Source: Cymbomonas tetramitiformis
Taxonomy: Eukaryota; Chlorophyta; Pyramimonadophyceae; Pyramimonadales; Pyramimonadaceae
Assembly: GCA_001247695.2 (NCBI GenBank)
Contig: LGRX02014749.1
Coordinates: 1-14,341, forward strand
Direction: 5' to 3'
Length of the DNA: 14,341 nt
Below the pieces are notes generated by a model that saw only the letters and a program-made list of their open reading frames with translations, had not been told where the DNA came from and did no database searches. A program made the position numbers and the translations under genes. Position 1 is the first letter of the stretch, and every line of letters starts with the position of its first letter. Below, one piece after another: positions 1 to 10,000 of this stretch.

Positions 1-577
1 AGAAAGGGTGAGCAAGGGGGAGAAAGGGGGAGAAATGCGATGGACGATGGAGGTGACCTCGATCTATTATTTTATAGAATCTTCAATCTTAGATAAATTA
101 TAGTCCCTCACGTAGAGCTCTAGACATAGACACAAGACAGTGGACACAGTCATAGTCACAGGTATCAAGTAAAACCGTGCCTCAGTCATACACCATTTTT
201 CTAATCAACCTGAAGGTTTTCCCCCCAATGCCCAATCATCGAATGTTGAAATCATCAATCGAATGATCAAAAGAAAGACTAAAGAGCTGTTGAATATGAA
301 TGATACGCATGCGCACTCACCCACCCGTAGTCACAGACTTGAGACTACCACTAGTTCAAAGGTCTGACGAGCGAGGACTTCGAGAAAATGAACTGGGACG
401 AAAACTCTCCATCTCTCCTTCTTTGTTGAATAACTTTTCATATATTGGAGATAGTATTCTTGCAAATGACAGTTGTCATTCATCAGGCGAGACCTGTGAC
501 TCTATTAAATCTCTCCAAAATCATGCACGATGCATTCTTCAAGTAAGCTTGTTATCCGGGTTAGGTAGCCTGGCGCC
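1..577 (+). promoter_or_regulatory. AT-richer 5' flank of the coiled-coil gene, probable promoter and 5' UTR
   Basis: The first 40 bases are a purine-rich, G-rich imperfect repeat (AGGGGGAGAA units) that probably continues from outside the window. From about 60 to 560 the sequence is clearly more AT-rich than the gene body and has no coding-like frame. An open frame at 300-617 has no helical or compositional signature and runs over the real start codon. Short near-repeats (CATCGAATG and CAATCGAATG at about 235-270) occur. I see no convincing TATA box or other named element, so the promoter call rests on position and base composition. Confidence 0.4.
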
Positions 578-1096
578 ATGCAAAACGACGACCAGAACAA
601 AAATCGTTCAAATTTAGCCCGCGCCGCATATGCTCCCGCAGCTCGCGTGAAGAGTGCCCCACTTCGCAAACCGAGCGTGCAGGAGCCGGTAAAGAAAACC
701 CCAGCAGCGGGTGCAGCGGGGTCTTCTTCTCGTACTGGAGGAGAGCGTCCTTCCACAAGCGCCACGCAAGGCAGTGCCAAACAGGGCGGTGAAGCAGGAA
801 GCACTCGTCCAGCCACTGCAAACGTCTCCTCGCGTAAAACTTCGGCGCACGGCACGAATGGGAAGAGATTGGCAGATCCCAAGGCCAGTCCTGGTCTCGT
901 GCGACCTGCAACGGCAGACGTATCCTCGAACAAAGCCGCTGGCGAAGACGTCACGCGCACTGAAATTGACGCTGATGGCCCGTTACCCTGCAGCCCGTCA
1001 TCAGGGAAAGTTGGAGACATGTTTCAGGTTCTTCAAACCATCAGTCAGCTACAAGAGGAGAGCGATGCGCGCCTGGCGGAGTACGACCAGCTCAAG
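578..1096 (+). CDS. Exon 1: start codon, basic disordered N-terminus, start of coiled coil
   Basis: This exon encodes residues 1-173. An in-frame TAG at 566-568 lies three codons upstream, and the start context GGCGCCATGC is favourable, so this ATG is the natural start unless a 5' UTR intron intervenes. Residues 1-145 are rich in Ala, Ser, Thr, Lys and Pro and look disordered. An 11-residue motif RPATA(N/D)VSS(R/N)K occurs twice, at residues 77-87 and 109-119. From about residue 146 (GDMFQVLQTISQLQEESDA) hydrophobic residues take heptad spacing. The exon ends CTCAAG|GTAAGC in phase 0. It is followed by a 245-bp intron. Confidence 0.85.
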
Positions 1097-4000
1097 GTAA
1101 GCTTTCCAGCCTATGGGTCGTGTTGACCCTGATCTGCTCAGTAGGCCAACCACAGGTGCCGACGTCGCAAGTCGAATTTTGGTGCGGAACGCATAATGAC
1201 CCTTGCGGCGTCCTCAGATGGTGGGACGCCCTCCGCTGCGTGTGCACTTGAAGGCTGCCTCTTCTACACGCCTGCGCGGCTCTTCGCTGGCCAATAGAGT
1301 GAACGGTCGCCTCACCTAAACTTCCGGAGTCATCTGTGCAGACGGCGCTCTCCAAGACACAGCTCGAGAGGGACAAGCTGCAGGCGCAAAACGCAGAGCT
1401 CTCGAAGCGTAATGGCGCGCAGGAGGCGGTAAGCGCAGATGCGTCAATCTGCCCACTCCTACCATCCCCATTGAAATTCACGTTGAGTCTTCCTGCATAT
1501 TCGTGAGCAGGGTAAAAGGAAAACCTGTCTCCTAGAAGCTTTCCGCAGATTCATGTTCCGTGTCAGTCGCATGAACCAACTCGCGGTGCCGCGGTTTCCG
1601 AGGAAACGGCGCGCGCGTCCTTACACTGGTAGGTCTCGAGACATGTCGGAGCGAGTCCTTGGGAACGCGTTAGCGAACGCCCGCTATCCCACACAGGTTG
1701 TGCGGTCCTGTGGCACAGGGCACCAAAATGCCCAGCTCACCAAAGGTGTCTCTGGTTCCCCTCCCGGTGCCCCTCCCGGTGCCGCACGCAACGGAACTGC
1801 CCAACAAGCAGCAGATTCTCAAGGGCTTCGTTTTCGCAAGATTGAAGCAGTGCTTGTGACCGCTGCCGTCCGGTCTCCTCAGGCATACCAGCTCTCAGGC
1901 GTATACGAACATCTCGCTACTCCTAACCCCCGCGTGCATTTTCTTCCAACCCCATTTTACGTCACCTGGGGCAATGAATTCCCAATAGACCTGCGAGGAG
2001 GGAGCTCGCACGGAGAGGAGCGCCGTGTGTAACGCAGCCTAGGGAACGCCATTTGCAGGAAACAGTTTCCGCGAGTGATCCGTGGTGCGAGGGCGCCGTG
2101 CCAGCCGGGCGCAGTGAAACCTCGGATAGCGCGGAGCTCGACAACGCGCGCGACTTTAACACATTTACCGGAGGGTGTCTTGGGGCATTCATCGTCAGTG
2201 ATGCTCAATAACTGAGAGTTGCTCAGTCAGCCTGTTTGCCGCGGCAACGGCGATGATTCTCAGGCAAGGCCGGGCCTCGGATGCGTGCCTTCCCTCAGGA
2301 GCTCTGCAGATACAAGTTCGAGCTGGACACACTGCGCCAGGAGGTGAAAGACGGGCGCATTCGTTCGTGGCTGAACGGTGCGAGTGGGAAGAGTACCATT
2401 CTCGCGGCGCAGCAGGCGGCACAGTGCCCGGTGCCTCCGCTTTTGGAGGAGGGCGCGGCCTCGGACCAGGGCAACGCCGAGGAGGAGCCGGAGGCGGAGC
2501 GACTCGCCTCCCTCGAGCCGGCGGCGCGGGCTCCCCCCGTGGAGACGGCCTCGGTGGGGCTTCAGACCGAGCCGGAGAAGAGAGATGCGGTGGGCTTCGC
2601 TGCGGGGACCGACAACCAGATGCTCGAGCGGGCCTGCCTGGCGCTGCGCTCGGAGCTGGCACGTCCCTTCGCTCCGTTCGCTCTGCACCCCGCGTTAGCC
2701 TTGCGTGTCGAGTGGCGAGTGGCCTGCTCTGCCAGACGGTCAGCATTGCTGCTGCTGCCCAGGTATCCGAGGGTGCTGGCGATACGGATGCCTGCTGGGC
2801 TGATCCTTCACTTGTGCTTACTGGGCTCGCCTCGCCTGGTTGGCCGACCCTGCACTTGTGCCTGCTGGGCTCGCCTCGCCTGGTTCTTTTCTTCACGGTT
2901 GGTGATGTACCCTGCTGGGCTGGTGAGCTAACTGGTTCCTTTCTTTACGGTCGCTCATAGGATCCATCTTGTTCCTAGATGCCTTTAAGCGTACCATGTG
3001 TGTGGGATGACATGGCCCACCGTCCGCGTGTGCGACGTGGTGTGGCACGTACTGGCTGACATGGCCCACTCTGCTCGCGCTACGACGTTCATGTAAGCGG
3101 GGGCAGCAAGGTGGCTCTCGCATGTGCATGCTGCCATGCGCCGGGGGACGTCGTCGCCGTCACCGTTGTCTAGATTCGACCTCGTAGCGAAGGGCAAGGT
3201 GGTGTCTCGGTGGCACCGACACGTGTACCCGAGGGCGCTCCTTTTTGCTGGGGTTAGATCTGCCGACACCTTTGATTCGCCTTCGATCCCGTGCCGGGGC
3301 TCCTGGTGTGCCGTGCCACGTGGCGTTGTGTGAGGCCGGCGATGGGGCGGTGCGGGCGCTGTGAATGAGGCGCCTCAAGCTGCGTGGCCACCGCGTGGCG
3401 CAGGAGGAGGCCAGAGAGCAGCTGAGGGTGGCCACCGAGGCCAAGCCGCCTCCGACAGTTCAAGCAAGCCTCGCCAGGCCGTCCAACCAAGAGAGGTGTG
3501 GCCCTCCGCATGCTAGGCCGGCCTTCCAGCCACGAAGCCGACATTCGGCCCGTGGGGGGCTCCTGGCCTTCCACCCGCCGGGCCCGCCTTTGCGCGACGT
3601 GGGGCTCCGCCACCCCTATCCATTTCCGTCATCCCCTCCGAGAATGCTGGTAGGTCGTCCTGCTTCCCTTCTCTTGTGTGTCCGCGGAGTTCCTTCCCCG
3701 CTCGGCCTCGGTGGTCCTTGCAATCTCCTCCCCGCCCCCCCCACCCCGTCTCTGCAGCAGCTCGTCGTACTGACTCAGCCCGGCTCGTCATGACCTCATG
3801 CCCACTCAGCCCGGCTCGTCATGCCCACTCAGCCCGGCTCGTCATGGCGGACAGGCGAGGCCCACACTGTCGCAATCGGGTGTTCAGTAGGTGGAGGATT
3901 AGTATGGCAAGCGGTGATAGAGCGGATGGAGGGGTTGATGGGGCGAGAGATGATGGAGTGGATGGAGGGGTTGATGGGGCGAGAGATGATGGAGTGGATG

Positions 4001-7000
4001 GAGAGGTTGACGGGCGATGGTGAGTGGATGGAGGGGTTGATAGGCGAGATGATGGGTGAATGGAGGGGGTTGACAGGGCGAGATGATGGAGTGGATGGGG
4101 ACACTGAAAGAGGGTTGATGGAGAGGGTATAGGGGTTGGTGGGGCGAAGGGTGACGGAGTGGGTGGAGGGTTTGGTGGGGCGGGGCGTGATGGAGATATG
4201 GATCAATCAGAGCGGATATCGAGACAGACACAGAGGCAAAGAAGATGCTGCTTCAGGAGGAGAACGAGCTGGTTAAAAGCAACGAGGTGCTGCAGAAGCA
4301 GAGGGCGCAGGTGGCCTCCGAGGTGGTTCGTCTCGAGGCGAAGGTTGCAGGGCTCAAGGAGGTGGCCTCCCGGCTTCAGGTCGAGGTGGGGTGCCCCACG
4401 CCTCCCAGCAACTGGAGTCTTGTGGACGATGTTGCTGTAGCCCTCGCACAGGTGGAAGGCCCACGCAAACACGCACTGTTTTGTTTGCGCATCTGAGTCG
4501 TGCGCCCTCGTAGGCCGCAGCGGGACCGGCAGGGCTCCTCCACTGACTGGTGACCTTTGCTCACGATGCAGGTCTGGCAGACGGAGGCAAAGACGGCCGC
4601 TCTGACAACCATAGGAGCTGCGGCCGACACGGTGCTGCGCCCGCCCGGCTCACTTGTGGATGGGTTTCGGTCCGCGGAGATGTGCGGTGTGCGCTTCTCT
4701 CGGCGCGGGCTCCTCGAGGAGGCGGCCCCTAGAGGATAAAGTGCCCAGGAAAACCGATGTGGATGCGGCATGTGCCTGATGAACCACCTCGATTCAAGCT
4801 GGGACTGTCCAGGCGAGCAGAAGTCTGCCTGTTCGACGACGCACCTCCTGCACGGTTCACATGCTGGAAGGGGAGGCATTTGGGGACCCGGCGAACGCAT
4901 AGGAAGGTGACGAGATCATTGGTGGGGTGCGGGGGGGTGGAGTGAGCTGGGTGGGAAGCAGGAAGAGGCGCGGGCGGCGGCACCGGCACTGCAGCCGGTG
5001 GTGGAGCAGCTACGGGCAGTGGTGGCACAGATGCGTGCAGAGGCTGAGGAGCGTGAGGACCAGCTAGACGCACAGGTGTGAGGGCTGCTCGCAGGAAGCC
5101 ACCGCATGGCTAAGCTAGGTGTGTGAGGGGAAGGAGGCGAGGGAAAGGTGGATTGTGTGGGGTGAGGCTCGTGGGGGCGAGGAGAATGGGAAGGAGGCGA
5201 ACGGTGGATTGTGGGGTGAGGCTCGTGGGGGCGAGAATGGGAAGGAGGCGAGGGAAAGGTGGATTGTGGGGGTGAGGCTCGTAGGGGCGGAATGGGAAGG
5301 AGGCGAGGAAAGGTGGATTGTGGGGGTGGGGGCGTGGGCGAGAATGGGAAGGACGAGGAAAGGTGGATTGTGGGGGTGAGGAGGCTGTTGGGGCGGGGAA
5401 TGGGAAGGAGGCGAGGGAAGGTGGATTGTGGGGGCTGAGGCTCGTGGGGGCGAGAATGGAAGGAGGCAAGGGAAAAGGTGGATTGTGAAGGTGAGGCTCG
5501 TGGGGGCGAGAATGGGAAGGAGCGAGGAAAGGTGGATTGTGGGGGGTGAGGCTCGTGGGGGCGAGAATGGAAAAGGAGGCGAGGAAGGTGGATTGTGGGG
5601 GAGTGAGGCTCGTGGGGGCGAGAATGGGTGAGGGCGAGAAAGGTGGATTTTGGGGTTGAGGCTGGTGGGGGGGGGAATGGGAAGGAGGCGAGGAAAGGTG
5701 GATTGTTGAAGTGAGGCTCGTGGGGGGCGAGAATGGGAAAGGCGAGGAAAGGTGGATTGTGGGGGGTGAGGCTCGTGGGGGGGGCGAGAATGGGTGAGGA
5801 GGCGCGAACGGAGGTTGATAGGGGTCGAGCTGCTTGTTCACGAATGCAGCTTGTGGGCCAGGCGGCCTGACCGCCTTGACCTGTTTTCATCAGTCCTGGG
5901 GCCTGGGCAAAGCCTAGCCACTGTGCATGCATCATTCGAGTTTCTTCAACTGCTCGGTGCACCGTCAGATCTGGATGGGGGGCGGATGGGGGGGGGTGGG
6001 GCACAGCGTGTTCGGATGACGGCCATGCAGGGCGAGCTGGACAAGCAGGCAGTGCTTCTTGAGGAGCGCACCCGCCAGGTGGCAGTCTCAGAGCAGCTGT
6101 TGCATCACGGCACCGCCACCTCTGCAGTGGCTGCCGAGCAGCTCAAGGCGGCGCAGGTGACGTGGCGTCATGACTGCCCAGTCCCGACACTCTCCCCTCG
6201 CAGGCTGTGGTCACCACCTGTACTTGTTTGCACGTGTTTCCCCCAGTCCCGACACTCTCCCCTCGCAGGCTGTGGTCACCACGCTGGGATGGCAGTGTTT
6301 GGGGTTTGAGACGGCGAGAGGGGGGCCTTGTGGCAGACGGAGGTGGAGGACCTGCGCCTCGTCAAAGCGGCCCTGCGCTCCAAGCTAACCGAGGCTGAGG
6401 AAGGTGCCTGCTCCTGCCTCGCTACCGTAGCATCCTCTACCCTTCGGCTTATTAGCCCTCTGCCATTTACAGCAGGTGGGCGTTGTCCCTCACGGCATTC
6501 CACCCTTGCTCCGGCACCTTGACTCCCCCGCCACGTGCTCAAGACGTGCTGGAATCTTCTCTCGGCGGTGACGTGTGCGCAATCACTTTCAGGCCGCTGC
6601 AGCCACCCAGCGTGACTGGTGACCGCACACGTCACCGCCGCTGTGCTGTGGGGAAGTTTGAGCTGCTGCTGTTACCACGTCTTGCATTGATACATGCCGG
6701 CTTGCACACTCTGCTCGGAGCTCCCATGTTCACGTTCTTCATGTCTGTCTTAGCATCAGTACATTGCAGAATCTTCCACCGTCAGCTGAGGGTGCACGAG
6801 GAGGCCTGCGGGAGCGAGCAGCGAGTAGGTAACAGGCTATCTATCGCCTGGTGTGTGCAGGGGAGACGGCACAGCGGGCAGTGATGGAGGCAGAGCTGGT
6901 GGAGGCGGGGACGGTTGCGGCGGCGTTACGGGCTGAGGTGCAGCGGGCAGCGGCGGAGGGTACGCGCATCGAGCTTGCCCGCGAGGCGGAGGCCCAGCAG

Positions 7001-10000
7001 AGTGCTGCGGCGCACCGGCAGGCCCTGGCCGCCGTGGAGCAGCAGCTGGCCGCCGCGGCCGGGCAGCTGGAGGAGGCGCGCGCTCAGAGCCACACTCAGA
7101 GCGGCGAGCTGGAGGGGTGCCGACCCCGTTAACCCCCTTCTCCTCTCTTGAATCTTCTTGCCGCGCCCTTCTCTCGAATCCTATCGGGTGACTGCATGTC
7201 CTGCCGGCCGCTCACGCCGCGCCTGGCGGTCGCTTGCCGGACTCTGTGTCGCATCGGCGCTCGGTTCACAAACGTTCAGCTCAGGTTGGCTTGCTCTCGG
7301 CAATGTGGTTTGGATGACTGAGCCGGCCCACGGGTGGCTGGGGGCGGAGGCTTCAGCCTGCGGGTGCAGCTGCAGGAGCACGCGCGGGCGTTCACCTTAG
7401 AGACCCACAAGCACGGCCAGGCGCAGGCGGAGGTCATGGAGCAGCTGCGGGCTGCAGAGGCGTGCGCCGCCGCAAGGGAGGCAGATCTGCTGAAGAAGGT
7501 GGCGGAGGCAGAGGCGCACGCTGCCACGTCAGCGGAGGCTGTCAACGCCCTCCGCAGTGAACTGGACAGCGCTGAGGCCGCTGCCAAGTGGCTCCAGGTG
7601 CTGGCCCAGCGAGAAGTCGGGATGAAGGGGCAAGAACGGGGGCAGCTCGCCAGGGCATGCTGCCGGGGCTGCTTGGGCTGCTGGTGCGGGGAGCAGTGGG
7701 TTTCCATTTCCGCGCCTCGAGCTGCCCTCCAGGCAGCTTGCGGGGAAGGGAGCGCAGGGAGATGCTGGGAAGAGGGCGGAGGTGGGGCGGGGGCAGTGTG
7801 CGCAGGGAGATGCTGGGAAGAGGGGAGCGAGATGGTGGGGGCGGGGGGATGTGTGCGCAGGGAGATGCTGGGAAGAGAGGGGCGATGGTGGGGCGGGGGC
7901 AGAGTGCGCCCGGGGAGATGCTGGGAAGAGGGGCGGGGAGGTGGGGGCGGGGGCGGTGTGCGCAGGGAGATGCTGGGAAGAGGGGCGGAGGTGGGGGCGG
8001 GGGGATGTGTGCGCAGGAGATGCTGGGGAGAGAAGAGGGGGCGGGAGGATGGTGGGGCGGGGGCAGAGTCTGCGCAGGAGTGCTGGGAAGAGGGGCCGAG
8101 GAGGTGGGGGCGGGGGCGGTGTGCGCAGGAGATGCTGGGGAAGAGGGGCGAGAGGGAGTGGGGCGGGGGCGGTGTGCGCAGGGAGATGCTGGGAGAGGCG
8201 GAGGTGGCGGGGCGGTGTGCGTAAGGGGAGATGCTGGGAAGAGAGGCGAGATGGTGAGGCGGGGCGGTGTGCGCAGGAGATGCTGGGAAGAGAGGCGGGA
8301 GGTGAGGCGGGCGGTGTGCGCAGGAGATGCTGGGGAAGAGGGGAGGGCGGAGGTGGGGGCGGGGCGGTGTGCGCAGGAGAGATGCTGGGAAGAGGGGCGA
8401 GGGAGGTATTGAGCACGCGCAAGGAAGTGGAAGGCCTGAAGGCAGCGCTGGAGGATCAGGGCAAAGATGCAGGGGATGCAGCTAGTAGAGATGGATATTT
8501 AAGGAAAAGCTTGCTGAGCAGGTGCTGAAGAGCCTTCTCACAGATCCGCGGTTTCTGGTCAGGCTGCTCCTCCTGGCAGTGCTCCCCAGCGCGCTGCGTC
8601 TGAACCACGCTCTGAGCGCAGTACCTGCCCCCTCCTCCAGTACCTGCATGCACCACCCCTCCCCCAGTACCTGCGTGCACCACGCCTCTCACTCTCTCTG
8701 CCGGCACTTCCCCGCTGCTACATGCCACGCCCCTACCCCGAGGAGGCCCGGAGCTTGAGGCGTGTGCGGTGCGGCCGTGGCAGGAGGAGCACGCAGCAGC
8801 TGCCAGAGCGGAGGCTGAGGGGCACGTGGCCGAGATTGCTGCGCTACAGCAAGTGGCAGAGGGTGAGACCCGGCTCTGCGCTGCAGCAAGTGGCAGAGGG
8901 TGAGGCCCGGCTCTGCGCTACAGCAAGTGGCGGAGGGTGAGGCCCGGCTCCTGCGCTACAGCAAGTGGCAGAGGGTGAGGCCCGGCTCTGCGCTGCAGCA
9001 AGTGGCAGAAGGTGAGGAGGCCCGGCTCTGCGCCCCAGCAAGTGGCGGGAGGTTGAGGCCCGCTCTGCGCTACAGCAAGTGGCAGAGGGTGATGCCCGGC
9101 TATGCGCTACAGCAAGTGGCAGAGGGTGAGATCCAACTCTGCGGGGGGCTCCCTCAGGTGAAGCTAAGGAAGGGCTGGATTCCTTTGTGGATCAGATCTC
9201 GCGCTCTCTCGCCTCCATGCCGGCGCTCTCGCCTCCATGCCGGCGCTCTCGCCTCCATGCCGGCGCTCTCGCCTCCATGCCGGCGCTCTCGCCTCCATGC
9301 CGGCGCTCTCGCCTCCATGCCGGCGCTCTCGCCTCCATGCCGGCGCTCTCGCCTCCATGCCGGCGCTCTCGCCTCCATGCCGGCGCTCTCGCCTCCATGC
9401 CGGCGCTCTCGCCTCCATGCCGGCGCTCTCGCCTCCATGCCGGCGCTCTCGCCTCCATGCCGGCGCCCGCCTCCATGCCGGCGCTCGCTCCATGCCGGCG
9501 CCCGCTCCATGCCACGCCCGCTCCATGCCGGCGCCCGCTCCATGCCGGCGCCTCGCCTCCATGTCGGGCGCTTCCGCCTCCATGCCGGGCGCCTCGCCTC
9601 CATGCCGGCGCTCTCGCCTCCATGCCGGCGCTCTCGCCTCCATGCCGGCGCTCTCGCCTCCATGCCGGCGCTCTCGCCTCCATGCCGGCGCTCTCGCCTC
9701 CATGCCGGCGCTCTCGCCTCCATGCCGGCGCTCTCGCCTCCATGCCGGCGCTCTCGCCTCCATGCCGGCGCTCTCGCCTCCATGCCGGCGCTCTCGCCTC
9801 CATGCCGGCGCTCTCGCCTCCATGCCGGCGCTCTCGCCTCCATGCCGGCGCTCTCGCCTCCATGCCGACGCGTCTCCTGGCGAGCGAACTTCATCGGTCC
9901 ATGCACTCACTTCCCGGCCCGACCTGCGCACGGGCGGGCGGAGTCGCGCAGGGGCAGCACAATGCGCCCCCTCGGGTCGCTGCGTACCCTGGCGGAGCAG

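Larger units (their letters stand above)
3496..4210 (+). other. Intron 4, largely repeats
   Basis: The left 270 bases are C- and T-rich, with no exon-like frame. They are followed by a 23-bp triplicate (3773-3846) and the GATGGAGGGGTTGATGGGGC minisatellite (3925-4190), which reaches almost to the acceptor of exon 5. Minus-strand open frames here (His/Pro/Ser-rich, 3829-4231) are readings of the minisatellite. Confidence 0.5.

Noticed and set aside
300..617. 105-codon + frame upstream of exon 1
   Set aside because: Its composition is unlike coding sequence in this window, and it overlaps the real start codon.
1553..2032. 159-codon + frame in intron 2
   Set aside because: Arg/Pro-rich with no helical or domain signature, and lying between well supported exons; chance opening in GC-rich DNA is likelier.
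2371..2403. Walker A-like LNGASGKSTI in exon 3
   Set aside because: The first glycine of GxxxxGK(S/T) is missing at the right spacing, and no Walker B, signature or ATPase fold surrounds it.
4916..6004. 362-codon Pro/His/Ser/Phe-rich minus-strand frame
   Set aside because: It is the complement of the G-rich 55-bp minisatellite and overlaps exon 7 antisense. The repeats change frame through indels.
7529..8422. 297-codon Pro-rich minus frame and Gly/Arg-rich + frames
   Set aside because: They are created by the 50-bp minisatellite of intron 12; only 7357-7597 is coil-like.
9206..9869. CRISPR-like regular repeat
   Set aside because: The units are contiguous with no unique spacers, and the context is eukaryotic.
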